DNA of 46,730 nucleotides, taken from NCBI RefSeq assembly GCF_003353055.1, contig NZ_QKWJ01000059.1:1-46730 (forward strand), given 5' to 3'. The DNA is from Cupriavidus lacunae (GTDB lineage: Bacteria; Pseudomonadota; Gammaproteobacteria; Burkholderiales; Burkholderiaceae). Position 1 is the stretch's first letter. Each line of letters opens with the position of its first letter. The notes beneath the pieces are model-generated. The model was not told the origin of the DNA. It worked only from the letters and a program-made list of their open reading frames with translations, and searched no databases. Below are positions 23,886 to 31,751 of the stretch, one piece after another. Both the position numbers and the translations under genes were made by a program.

Positions 23886-23900
23886 GCCGGCTGCGCCGGC
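23886..23900 (-). other. Short hairpin after the extradiol dioxygenase gene
   Basis: GCCGGC-TGC-GCCGGC forms a 6-base GC stem in the 105-base gap, 10 bases after the dioxygenase stop. No T-tract follows. It could stabilise the first-gene mRNA 3' end or slightly attenuate transcription, but each GCCGGC is itself a palindrome and the feature may be incidental. Confidence 0.25.
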
Positions 23901-23909
23901 TGTGTCAAT

Positions 23910-24815
23910 TCAGGCGGGCGCTTGCGGCGAGCGCTTGTGCCCCCAATCACTCATCTTCGAGTAGCTGACTACTCGCCAATTTGCCTCGTCGATCACGACA
24001 CCACCGTGGCCGAGTTCGATCGCGAATCCCGATGGGGTGTGGACATAAAAGGAGAACGTGCGGTCGTTGGGATGGCGGCCGAGATGCAGTGCGATCGGCA
24101 GGCCGGCTGCGACGCAGCGGTCATAGGCCAGGCCGACATCGTCCATTTCCCTGACCTGGACCATCAGGTGATTCAGGCGCTTCTGGCCCGGAATGGCAGC
24201 CGTAGCAAGCGAGTGGTGGCGACCAGTCTTCGTGTGAAAAAAGGTCGCGTCCACGACGACGCCGGGCGCCCGCTCCTCGCGAATATAGTCGCTGACTTTC
24301 AAGCCCAGCGTATCGTGATAGAAGGCCACCGATTCGCGGTAATCACGCGCTGACGTGAGAATATGCCCAATCCCCAGCGGACCAGTCTCGAAACCCGTAC
24401 CGATCAATGCATGCGAGCGAAACGGCTCTGTCATGGGCGCCAATTCTGGGCCGAAATAGAAGGCGTGGCGGTAGCCAACCGGATCGGTGCAATAGTAGAG
24501 TTTCTCGACGCGTCGCACTGCGCAATAGTCCGAATCCGCCTGGCTCACTTTTATGCCACGCTCACGCAGCAGCACGGCATAGCGGTCCAACTCATCCTCC
24601 GTCGCAAACTCCCATCCGGCTTCCAGGATATCGTCCTCGCCACTCTGCTCTAACACGATGCGTTGCGCATAGTCGTCCATGCGAAGCACTAGCGAACGGC
24701 CCGTCTCGCGCCGGTCCACTTGGAAGCCGATCAGATTCCTTGCGAAGTCAGCCCATGCACCCAGATCGCTTACGCCAAGGATTAGATATCCCAGGCTTGA
24801 AATTTCAGCAGTCAT
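23910..24815 (-). CDS. Extradiol catechol dioxygenase (VOC family, BphC/HsaC type I)
   Basis: The 301-residue two-domain vicinal-oxygen-chelate enzyme carries the Fe(II) ligands in the C-terminal domain: His151 (GIGHILT), His216 (RLNHLMV) and Glu267 (FAIELG). The acid-base His201 (GRHHSLA) and Tyr257 (FSFYVHT) are also present. Length matches BphC/HsaC (about 300). It performs meta-cleavage of a catechol. ATG 24815 has GGAGTGGGAGAC before it; the open frame continues another 73 codons upstream without protein character. It is the first gene of the sigma-54-driven operon. Confidence 0.92.
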   Translation of the reverse strand: MTAEISSLGYLILGVSDLGAWADFARNLIGFQVDRRETGRSLVLRMDDYAQRIVLEQSGEDDILEAGWEFATEDELDRYAVLLRERGIKVSQADSDYCAVRRVEKLYYCTDPVGYRHAFYFGPELAPMTEPFRSHALIGTGFETGPLGIGHILTSARDYRESVAFYHDTLGLKVSDYIREERAPGVVVDATFFHTKTGRHHSLATAAIPGQKRLNHLMVQVREMDDVGLAYDRCVAAGLPIALHLGRHPNDRTFSFYVHTPSGFAIELGHGGVVIDEANWRVVSYSKMSDWGHKRSPQAPA

Positions 24816-24952
24816 GTCTCCCACTCCTTGATGGGCTCTCGCCCAATCTTTTATCCCTCTCGTGAATCGTCTACTGCTCTCTCGCCCATTCACTTTGGCG
24901 TGCACCGCTTGCGCAGCGCAGTTGCGATTCTGATGAAGCGCTATCCCTGTAG

Positions 24953-24968
24953 AGCAATCGGCGTGCCA
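24953..24968 (-). promoter_or_regulatory. Sigma-54 (-24/-12) promoter
   Basis: The minus strand reads CTGGCACGCCGATTGCTC. TGGCACG (24968-24962), four bases, then TTGCT (24957-24953) match the sigma-54 consensus TGGCACG-N4-TTGCW at every position. Transcription should start near 24942, giving a leader of about 127 bases to the dioxygenase ATG. The divergent gene encodes a XylR/DmpR-type sigma-54 activator, which strongly supports function. Confidence 0.85.
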
Positions 24969-25051
24969 GCCATGCGAACGCGATGGACGAGCTCCACGGC
25001 GATGCCCGCAAATCCGCCTGGCATCTGGTTCCACGGGAGGTGTCCGCCTTT

Positions 25052-25106
25052 TTCATTCGCTGAGACACGACCTACCCGTCGGCCCGGTAATTCAGAATTT
25101 GATGAA
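25052..25106. promoter_or_regulatory. Candidate upstream activating sites for the sigma-54 activator
   Basis: TTCA-N8-TGAA spans 25091-25106, and a smaller TTCATTCGCTGA dyad starts at 25052. They lie about 110-165 bases upstream of the predicted sigma-54 start, the distance at which XylR/DmpR hexamers bind. The sequences differ from the XylR consensus, so the assignment depends on position and symmetry. Confidence 0.4.
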
Positions 25107-25148
25107 AATGAGGGTGCGCGCGGCGCCACTCGTTCGGAATTTCACGCA

Positions 25149-25179
25149 TTGACACCCTGGAGGGGGGGCGTCGTAACAT
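25149..25179 (+). promoter_or_regulatory. Candidate sigma-70 promoter of the activator gene
   Basis: TTGACA (25149-25154) and TAACAT (25174-25179) are separated by 19 bases. The -35 box is perfect, but the spacing is one or two bases longer than ideal, suggesting a weak constitutive promoter for the regulator that starts at 25245. Its position next to the UAS-like dyads would allow autoregulation. Confidence 0.4.
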
Positions 25180-25244
25180 CGCGGCGCACGCTCGGGAATG
25201 CGCCGACTAGAGGCTAGCCCAGAGCAAGAAAACCAGGAGACGGC

Positions 25245-27044
25245 ATGAACGGTGTACACACACCCCAGGACGAAGGCGCACCACCGCCACGCGAGTTTGC
25301 GTTGCTTGACGCCATGGACTTCAGCGACATTGCTGAGCAATTGCATTTCAATCCAGTGGAAGGACGCATCTGGCTGCAGGATCGGCGTATGGTCCTGCTT
25401 CCCGTGGAGGTCCTCGGTGCTATGCGGCGCGAGCTCATCGAGTTGCTTGGCCAAGACGCGGCCAGAGGAATGATGACGCGGCTCGGCTATTCCATTGGGT
25501 CCCGCGACGCCGAACTGGCCTGGAGCGTGCGCGGAAGCCAATCGCAACTGGACATCATCGCGGCCGGTGCGCAGTTCCACGCGCTCCAAGGCTTCGTCCA
25601 ACCCGAGCCGGTGCACATCGAAATCGACAGCACTCGGGGGTATTGCTACTCCGAGTTCTTCTGGAACCACGGATGCGAGGACGAAGTGCATCTGTCCAGC
25701 TTCGGCGTGGGCACCGAGGCAGCCTGTTGGCTGGGCGTTGGCTATACGTGCGGCTTTCTGAGCAAGATAATGGGCAAGCGTATTCTCGCCAGGGAGGTCG
25801 AATGCCGCGCCATGGGCCAGACGAAGTGCAGAGTCATCGCCAAGCCGCTGGAGAGTTGGGAAGACCCGGAGGAAGATCTGCGCTTTCTCGCCGCCACGCC
25901 ACTCCAGCCCCAGCCTCTTAAGAAGCTGTTCAGCGTCCCGCTTGCGACGCCAAAATCGGCGCAGCAGCCCGCAACAGAGCCCCGCACACCTTCGACACTG
26001 GAACTCGTTGGTGCCTCCGCGGGATTTACTACCGTATTGCACAAGGTGAGACGTGTCGCTTCCACGAAGGCCACGGTCCTGCTGCTTGGCGAAAGCGGCG
26101 TGGGCAAGAGCGCCGTCGCACGAGAGGTGCATCGTCATAGCAACCGAGCGGACAAATCGTTCATCGAGATCAACTGCGCCGCCATTCCCGAGCAGCTAAT
26201 TGAATCGGAGCTGTTCGGCGTCGAGCGGGGCGCTTATTCTGGCGCCACGGAGTCCAGGGCGGGACGGTTCGAAGCGGCGAATGGCGGTACGCTGTTTCTC
26301 GACGAAATCGGCATTCTCAGCCCGAGCGCCCAGGGCAAGCTGCTGCGTGTGCTGCAGACCGGCGAGTTTGAAAGGCTGGGCTCCACGCGCACTATCAAGC
26401 TCGATGTGCGCGTGGTCGCTGCAACCAACGAGAACCTCCCCGAGGCTGTGAAAGCGGGCCGTTTCCGTGAAGACCTCTTCTATCGGATCAACGTTTTCCC
26501 GATCTTGATCCCGCCGCTGCGCGAGCGTCGCGACGACCTTCCCCTGCTTCTCGAGTCCTTTATGAAGCGATTCTCAGACATGCATGACCGCCATGTCTCT
26601 GGCATCACACCGCGCGCACTACAGGCGGTACTGAACTACAAATGGCCTGGCAATATCCGGGAATTGGAGAATGTTGTCGAGCGTGGCATGATCTTGGCCG
26701 AGCCTGCCGAATCGCTTGATCTTCGCCATCTGTTCAGCGTCGATGCGACCTTGGGCACGTCCAGTCTGATGCGGCTCACCGAGTCCGGTGCGCTCGCAAA
26801 GGATCTGGGCACTCCGCAAATTGAGGAACCTGTCGCGTACAGCCACATGGCGGGTTCGAGCGACTTGGACCGCTGGGCGCGCGAGGCACTGCGGCAGCAG
26901 GCCGTGACCCTCTCGACCGTCGAAGACGCACTGGTCAGTGCCGCAATCAGCGAGGCTGGGGGGAATATCTCGAAGGCGGCAGCAAGGCTCGGGCTCACCC
27001 GGGCACAACTCGATTATCGGGTCAAGCGCTGCGGGCGAGCATAA
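25245..27044 (+). CDS. Sigma-54-dependent XylR/DmpR-type aromatic-responsive activator
   Basis: The 599-residue protein has an N-terminal XylR_N sensing domain (about 25-130), a V4R domain (about 135-205) with the Cys187-x7-Cys195 zinc-type pair and Cys161, and a linker. The AAA+ domain (about 250-490) carries Walker A GESGVGKS (282-289), the sigma-54 contact loop GAYSGA (329-334, a variant of GAFTGA) and Walker B 'GGTLFLDEIG'. A C-terminal Fis-type helix-turn-helix follows (AISEAGGNISKAAARLGLTRAQLDYRV). V4R activators bind phenols or alkylbenzenes directly. The gene is divergent from the sigma-54 promoter and surely controls that operon. AGGAGACGGC precedes its ATG. Confidence 0.93.
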   Translation: MNGVHTPQDEGAPPPREFALLDAMDFSDIAEQLHFNPVEGRIWLQDRRMVLLPVEVLGAMRRELIELLGQDAARGMMTRLGYSIGSRDAELAWSVRGSQSQLDIIAAGAQFHALQGFVQPEPVHIEIDSTRGYCYSEFFWNHGCEDEVHLSSFGVGTEAACWLGVGYTCGFLSKIMGKRILAREVECRAMGQTKCRVIAKPLESWEDPEEDLRFLAATPLQPQPLKKLFSVPLATPKSAQQPATEPRTPSTLELVGASAGFTTVLHKVRRVASTKATVLLLGESGVGKSAVAREVHRHSNRADKSFIEINCAAIPEQLIESELFGVERGAYSGATESRAGRFEAANGGTLFLDEIGILSPSAQGKLLRVLQTGEFERLGSTRTIKLDVRVVAATNENLPEAVKAGRFREDLFYRINVFPILIPPLRERRDDLPLLLESFMKRFSDMHDRHVSGITPRALQAVLNYKWPGNIRELENVVERGMILAEPAESLDLRHLFSVDATLGTSSLMRLTESGALAKDLGTPQIEEPVAYSHMAGSSDLDRWAREALRQQAVTLSTVEDALVSAAISEAGGNISKAAARLGLTRAQLDYRVKRCGRA

Positions 27045-27048
27045 TGCC

Positions 27049-27090
27049 CAATGGAGCGCACGCCGGCATGCGCCGACGCGCGCTCCATTG
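27049..27090 (+). terminator. Strong hairpin after the sigma-54 activator gene
   Basis: CAATGGAGCGC (27049-27059) and GCGCTCCATTG (27080-27090) form a perfect 11-base stem around a GC-rich 20-base loop, starting 5 bases after the stop codon. No T-tract follows, so it is either a terminator of the T-poor type or a 3'-end stabilising hairpin. Confidence 0.5.
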
Positions 27091-27159
27091 CCCCCCAACC
27101 GAGCCGGATAAGCGCTGTCCACCCAGTGTACTATCCGCGGAAAATGCTCTGGTCATCAG

Positions 27160-27322
27160 TCAATTCTGACATTGCGCTCGCGCACGACCGATCTCCTTCG
27201 GCGTTCCGGCCGGCACAAAAAATCCAAACCAGGATGTTGCATCGAACCCGACCACCCCCATTTCATGCAGCGTCGGAATCTCCGGTGCCACTTTAGATCG
27301 CTGCTTGCTACCCGTTTTCATC
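27160..27322 (-). pseudogene. Bug/TctC gene remnant (C-terminal region fragment)
   Basis: A minus-strand frame reads KQRSKVAPEIPTLHEMGVV, then GFDATSWFGFFVPAGTPKEI, which is the conserved C-terminal-half signature of Bug-family binding proteins. It then degenerates to GRARAQCQN and stop. The N-terminal 220 residues and the final helices are missing. The rest of the 346-base gap between the activator and IclR genes shows no gene. It is a decayed copy and evidence that this segment has been rearranged. Confidence 0.65.
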
Positions 27323-27390
27323 GACCAATGTGGTACGCCGCTGCAGACAGGATGGGCCGAAGCTAACATCGACTCCATCTGCAGACATCC

Positions 27391-28152
27391 ATGACTTCCA
27401 CCGCGAGAGACCAAGGCTTGGTCAAGTCCGCGGCGCGGGTGCTTTCGGTGCTCGAGTTCTTTGACCAGATCCAGCGCGAGGCCAGCGTTGCCGAAGTCGC
27501 TGACCGGCATGGCTGGCCGCACTCGAGCACTTCGGTACTGATGCGCAGCCTCGTTACGCTTGGCTATCTCCACTACGACGCGAGCTCGCGCACCTACGTG
27601 CCGTCCATGCGCGTCGCGCTGCTGGGCGACTGGCTCAAGGTGACGCCCGCCCTGCACGGCGAGCTGCTCCAGTTGCTGCGGCACCTCAACGAATCCACCG
27701 GCGAAACCATCGTGCTGGCCGCGCAGAACGGGCTGCACACGCAATACGTGCGTGTGCTGCAGGGCACCAACGTCGTGCGCACGCACCTGCACATCGGCAC
27801 GCGCCGGCCGATGCTGAATCCCGGTACCGGCCGGATGCTGCTCACAGCAATGGATGACGCTTCCATCCGCAAGCACAACGCGCTCAAGGAAGCGCCCGGG
27901 CCGATGGAAGAGGATGCAGTGTTCAAGCGGCTGGCGGAGGACCGGCGGCGCGGCTATGCGCTGTCGATGCACCAGGTCACACAGTATTCCGGCGTGATCT
28001 CGATGCTGCTGCCGGCCGTCGAGGGCGCACAGCCGCTAGCCATTGGCATCGCTACGCTGAGCCAGCAGCTGGTCGACCGGGAAGACCACTACGCGCAAGT
28101 GCTGCGCGATTCCATCCACCGATTTATGAACAGTACCGAGGAAAACCCATGA
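27391..28152 (+). CDS. IclR-family transcriptional regulator
   Basis: The 253-residue protein has the IclR winged helix near the N-terminus (SAARVLSVLEFFDQIQREASVAEVADRHGWPHSSTSVLMRSLVTLGYLHYD). The effector domain follows, with 'HIGTRRPMLNPGTGRMLLTAM' and 'SGVISMLLPAVEGAQPLAIGIA' typical of the family. The ribosome site before ATG 27391 is poor. Its stop overlaps the next ATG (ATGA at 28149-28152), so it is translated together with a crotonase gene, an unusual arrangement because IclR genes are more often divergent from their targets. Confidence 0.88.
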   Translation: MTSTARDQGLVKSAARVLSVLEFFDQIQREASVAEVADRHGWPHSSTSVLMRSLVTLGYLHYDASSRTYVPSMRVALLGDWLKVTPALHGELLQLLRHLNESTGETIVLAAQNGLHTQYVRVLQGTNVVRTHLHIGTRRPMLNPGTGRMLLTAMDDASIRKHNALKEAPGPMEEDAVFKRLAEDRRRGYALSMHQVTQYSGVISMLLPAVEGAQPLAIGIATLSQQLVDREDHYAQVLRDSIHRFMNSTEENP

Positions 28153-28943
28153 GCGAGGCAGTGCTTTATGAGCAGGACGGCGGCGTCGTGACCCTGACCC
28201 TGAACGATCCAGCGACGCGCAACGCGCTCTCGCCCGACATCATCGACACGCTGCTCGCGCACGTCGAACGCATCAACGCCGACCTTAGCGTGGGTTGCGT
28301 GATTCTTACTGGCGCTGGCAAGGCCTTCTGCTCCGGCGGCAACGTCAAGAAAATCGGCGAACGCGCCGCCGGGCTGCCGATTCCGGCCGAGGTGCGCCTG
28401 GGCTATCGCCACGGCGTGCAACGTCTGCCGATGGCGCTGCACGGCCTGGAGGCGCCGCTGATCGCGGCTGTCAACGGCCCGGCGATCGGCGTCGGCTGCG
28501 ACCTGGCAGCGATGTGCGACATCCGTCTGGCCGGCGCGAGCGCGCGCTTCGCCGAGAGCTTTCTACGCGTGGGCCTGGTGTCGGGCGACGGCGGCGCCTG
28601 GTTCCTGCCACGCGTAGTGGGCCTGTCCAAGGCCTACGAGATGACTTTCACCGGCGATTTCGTCGACGCTGGGCAGGCTCTCACGATGGGGCTGGTTTCG
28701 CAGGTTGTCGAGGACGAAGCCTTGCTTGATGCTGTGCGTGCGCTAGCGCACCGCATCGCGGCGCAGCCGCCGCATGCACTGAGGCTGTCGAAGCGCCTGA
28801 TCCGCGATTCGCAGCGGGTAGACCTCGCCGCTTCGCTGGAGATGGCGGCGTCGATGCAGGCTCTGGCCCAGCACACGGAAGACCACCGCGAAGCGATGGC
28901 CGCCCTGGCCGAGAAGCGGGCCCCACAGTACAGCGGTCGCTGA
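28149..28943 (+). CDS. Enoyl-CoA hydratase/isomerase (crotonase) family protein
   Basis: The 264-residue crotonase-fold protein has the oxyanion-hole segments 'KAFCSGGNVK' and 'NGPAIGVGCDLAAMCDI'. Relative to rat enoyl-CoA hydratase, the first catalytic Glu (GCELAMM) is Asp here, and the second (QPEI) is replaced (AESFLRVGLVSGDGG). An Asp appears in SGDGG instead. It is therefore probably an isomerase, a hydratase of a divergent type, or another crotonase reaction, acting on an acyl-CoA that I cannot name. It is translationally coupled to the IclR gene. No CoA ligase or thiolase is adjacent. Confidence 0.85.
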   Translation: MSEAVLYEQDGGVVTLTLNDPATRNALSPDIIDTLLAHVERINADLSVGCVILTGAGKAFCSGGNVKKIGERAAGLPIPAEVRLGYRHGVQRLPMALHGLEAPLIAAVNGPAIGVGCDLAAMCDIRLAGASARFAESFLRVGLVSGDGGAWFLPRVVGLSKAYEMTFTGDFVDAGQALTMGLVSQVVEDEALLDAVRALAHRIAAQPPHALRLSKRLIRDSQRVDLAASLEMAASMQALAQHTEDHREAMAALAEKRAPQYSGR

Positions 28944-29030
28944 ACAGAAATCACAGCGAGATATCTTCGGCACAGAGCCAGCCAAACTGAATAAAGATAA
29001 TGCTGCAATCTTTTCGGGTGTCTTGCCGCC

Positions 29031-29582
29031 TCACTGCGGACCGACTCCGAAGCGACGCGTTTTTTTGCCGCCACGGCTGCATCTGTGCCTCACCGCCCAC
29101 AACAGCCCGCGCAGCGCCGGCTGATCGCTCGTCTGCACGACGGCCGTACATTGCTCCAGGACCTCCTGCTCAGGGAATATCATGAGTTCTGCCGCGCTAC
29201 CCAGCACCAGCGCGATATCGGTCAGCGAGCGCGTCGCAAGGGCATGCCTTAGAAGAAGGGACAACTGACGCTCGACTGCGGTGTCGCCTCCGCGCGGATC
29301 CCTGCCAGCCTCCTTTAGGATGTTCTCCACCATTGCCCTGATGAAGTGAAGCATTTCCTTGGGGGCTAGTTGTTGCCCCCTGGCCGAGGTGGTTGCGAAA
29401 GAACTTGAAGTCACCCTGAGTTTCCGATTTGGCGATCGAGTTCGTCTCCCCTTCGTGGCTTCCCGGAGAGCGACCGCGGGCAATACTCGTTTCTCGATTT
29501 CGAGGATAAGAAAGCTACGCTTGCCACGCACGGGCGAAGCGATGGCGTATGCCTCTTGGGGCGTCAGGCGTGAGGTGGACAA
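29031..29582 (-). CDS. Uncertain hypothetical open frame
   Basis: A 183-codon frame on the minus strand has only a TTG at its 5' end. The frame continues upstream without an ATG to a stop near 29615. It reads LTPQEAYAIASPVRGKRSFL, then a very basic stretch (KGRRTRSPNRKLR), and a helical C-terminal half (VERQLSLLLRHALATRSLTDIALVLGSAAELMIF). I do not recognise a family. The second half looks protein-like, the first less so. It may be a remnant or not a gene at all. Confidence 0.25.
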   Translation of the reverse strand: MSTSRLTPQEAYAIASPVRGKRSFLILEIEKRVLPAVALREATKGRRTRSPNRKLRVTSSSFATTSARGQQLAPKEMLHFIRAMVENILKEAGRDPRGGDTAVERQLSLLLRHALATRSLTDIALVLGSAAELMIFPEQEVLEQCTAVVQTSDQPALRGLLWAVRHRCSRGGKKTRRFGVGPQ

Positions 29583-30069
29583 GCGCTTTAGATTTCTGAC
29601 GAAGCGGGTGACGCTTTACGCGTTCCGTTGCGCCAATGGTGCATCCCTCATCCCACGGTCCCCGACCGTGTTGGAGCAGAGCAATGTACTCGCTTGATAT
29701 CAAGCAAGATTATATTGTCAGTGCCTTTGAGTTGCAGCTTCAACTAAATCGAAGGTCGCTTTCGACTAAGGGGGATTCCGCATGCGCCCCACGCACCCCA
29801 CAATCTGCCTTGAGCCTCTTGGTTTGCATGCCACGAAGGGCGGACAAAGAACGAACGGCCGCATGTCCTGCGCATGGGCGTAGGAGACCAGCATCGCGAA
29901 TTTCCACCTCTCGCCGGCGCGCTAGCCATTCCTCGCCCTAGCCAGCGGTATCGCGCATGTCGATAAAACCACCGGCCTGACCCAGGACGCCAGCAAGCTG
30001 GGGATCTTCGCCCCATGAGGGGCACCGCGGCTGCGTTCGGCAAGGGAATTTCGATGTCGAAACAGTCTA

Positions 30070-30216
30070 CAAGTCGGTCAACTACACGGGCAGCACCTCC
30101 TGCGCGAGATCGAGATCGCGTGCGAAGACGCTCCCTGCGATGCCACGCGCGGCCCTGAAAGCGTTCGCGAAGCCGGCATCGACGGACAGGTGTTTGCCGG
30201 GATTCCGGCGCTGTGA
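30070..30216 (+). pseudogene. 3' remnant of an unidentified gene upstream of the flavoprotein operon
   Basis: A plus-strand frame gives HLLREIEIACEDAPCDATRG, then PESVREAGIDGQVFAGIPAL and a TGA at 30214-30216. This protein-like C-terminus stops 19 bases before the flavoprotein ATG, the spacing expected for an upstream operon gene. Upstream the frame degenerates. I cannot assign a family. It suggests the operon once had another 5' gene. Confidence 0.35.
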
Positions 30217-30235
30217 AGCATATAGGAGACAAAGC

Positions 30236-31714
30236 ATGAACATTTTCGATGTAGCGGTCATCGGCGGCGGCAACGCTGCCATGTGCGCCGCCCTGTCTGC
30301 GCACGAATCGGGTGCGCAGGTCGTCGTCATCGAACGGGCCCCCAGGGAAAACCGGGGCGGCAGTTCCGCCTTCACCGGCGGGGCTTTCCGCATTGCCTAC
30401 CAGGGCAACGATGACCTGAAGACGCTGATGCCCGACCTGAGCGAGCACGAGCTCGCCAGCAGCGACTTCGGCACCTATGCGGAAGACCAGTTCTATACCG
30501 AGGCGGTGGCCATGAGCGGCTATCGCGCCGACGCCGACGTGCTCGACACCGTGGTCAGCCAGAGCTTTCCCACCATGATGTGGATGCGCGGCCATGGCGT
30601 GCGCTTCATGCCCATCTACGGCCGTCAGTCGTTCAAGGTAGATGGCAAGAACAAGTTCTGGGGCGGCCTTACCGTGGAGGTCTCCGGCGGTGGCCTGGGC
30701 CTGATGCAGTCCCTGTACGCGCGCGCCGAGAAGCTTGGCCTGGAACTGCGCTACGGCGCGCGCGCCTGTGGACTGGAGCGCCAAGGCGATGCCTGGACCA
30801 TCACCCTCGAGCAGGACGGCCAGACCAGCACCCTTCAGGCCCGCGCCGTCGTGCTGGCCACCGGCGGCTTCCATGCCAACGTGCGCTGGCGCGCCCAGTA
30901 CCTGGGCCCCAACTGGGATCTCGCCAAAGTGCGCGGCTCGCGCTACAACACCGGTGATGGCATCGACATGGCCATGGGCGCCGGCGCCATCGCGCATGGC
31001 AACTGGACGGGCTGCCATGCCGTGTTCTACGACCTGAACGCCCCGGCCTTCGGCGACATCAATCTGCTCAACCAGCAGAAGAACTATTTCAATCTGGGCA
31101 TCGTGGTCAACGCCGACGGTCGGCGCTTCGTCGACGAGGGGCTGGACTTCCGCAACTACACCTACTCGGGCATGGGCGCCCGCGTGCTGGCCCAGCCCGG
31201 CGCTGTGGCCTGGCAGGTGTTCGACGCCAAGACGGTGGGCCTGCTGCCCGACGAATACCGCGTCAAGCACGCCACCCGACTGCAGGCCGACACGCTCGAA
31301 GAACTCACTGCCCAGATGGAAGGCATCAACCAGCGCGGTTTCCTGGAGACCGTGCGCGAATTCAACGAAGCCATCGACCAGGGCGTGCCTTTCAACCCCG
31401 CGGTCAAGGACGGCCGCGGTACGCGCGGGCTGGCCGTGCCCAAGTCGAACTGGGCCCACCCCCTCGACACCGGCCCGTTCGTCGCCTATGCCGTTACGTG
31501 CGGCATCACCTGCACCTATGCCGGCGTCAAGGTGAACCCAAGCGGCCAGGTGCTCGACGGCAATGACCTCCCGCTACCAGGGCTGTATGCCGCAGGCGAG
31601 ATGGTCGGCGGGCTCTACTACGTCAAGTACGCGGGCGGCATAGGCCTGACCGCCGGCTCGGTGCTGGGCCGCATCTCCGGCGCGCACGCCGCCGCACTGG
31701 CCCGCAGTGCCTGA
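30236..31714 (+). CDS. FAD-dependent dehydrogenase, fumarate reductase/tricarballylate dehydrogenase (TcuA)-like
   Basis: The 492-residue flavoprotein starts MNIFDVAVIGGGNAAMCAAL (FAD dinucleotide motif) and has 'RGGSSAFTGGAFRIAY', 'VVLATGGFHANVRWRAQYLG', 'GIVVNADGRRFVDEG' and the C-terminal FAD motif 'LPGLYAAGEMVGGLYYVKYAGGIGLTAGSVLGR'. This is the FAD_binding_2 family without a heme domain, closest in pattern to TcuA. The likely reaction is dehydrogenation of a di- or tricarboxylic acid. AGGAGACAAAGC fixes the start; an upstream in-frame ATG at 30140 lies in remnant DNA. It is the first intact gene of an operon with both ETF subunits, a probable electron acceptor. Confidence 0.88.
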   Translation: MNIFDVAVIGGGNAAMCAALSAHESGAQVVVIERAPRENRGGSSAFTGGAFRIAYQGNDDLKTLMPDLSEHELASSDFGTYAEDQFYTEAVAMSGYRADADVLDTVVSQSFPTMMWMRGHGVRFMPIYGRQSFKVDGKNKFWGGLTVEVSGGGLGLMQSLYARAEKLGLELRYGARACGLERQGDAWTITLEQDGQTSTLQARAVVLATGGFHANVRWRAQYLGPNWDLAKVRGSRYNTGDGIDMAMGAGAIAHGNWTGCHAVFYDLNAPAFGDINLLNQQKNYFNLGIVVNADGRRFVDEGLDFRNYTYSGMGARVLAQPGAVAWQVFDAKTVGLLPDEYRVKHATRLQADTLEELTAQMEGINQRGFLETVREFNEAIDQGVPFNPAVKDGRGTRGLAVPKSNWAHPLDTGPFVAYAVTCGITCTYAGVKVNPSGQVLDGNDLPLPGLYAAGEMVGGLYYVKYAGGIGLTAGSVLGRISGAHAAALARSA

Positions 31715-31751
31715 ACACGACCTTCCGTCACGATCAAAAACGGATACACCC

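Larger units (their letters stand above)
24816..25244. other. Divergent control region of the meta-cleavage operon and its activator
   Basis: This 429-base gene-free stretch holds, from left to right, a leader of about 127 bases for the dioxygenase gene, a sigma-54 promoter on the minus strand, two dyads suitable as upstream activating sites, and a sigma-70-like promoter for the activator gene. Open frames here lack coding character. The individual sites are listed separately. Confidence 0.7.
28944..30235. other. Decayed, gene-poor junction between crotonase gene and flavoprotein operon
   Basis: About 1.3 kb has no gene I can name. It holds a weak minus-strand open frame (29031-29582), a perfect palindrome GCTTGATATCAAGC (29692-29705) followed by an imperfect GTTGCAGCTTCAAC dyad (29731-29744), and AT-rich DNA unlike its neighbours around 29690-29760. 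A plus-strand coding remnant ends at 30216. Several frames look protein-like over short stretches and then break, as expected for a rearranged junction. Confidence 0.5.

Noticed and set aside
11576..24815. Assignment of the meta-cleavage operon to steroid (3-HSA) degradation
   Set aside because: The HsaA/B/C/D-like enzymes and the DUF1302/1329/RND genes fit, but no steroid ring or side-chain genes are present and the regulator is a phenol-type sigma-54 activator. Substrate left as a hydrophobic phenol/catechol.
29744..31459. Long minus-strand open frame of 571 codons
   Set aside because: It is opposite the clearly real flavoprotein gene, is rich in His/Gly/Ala typical of reverse-frame GC-rich shadows, and matches no family.
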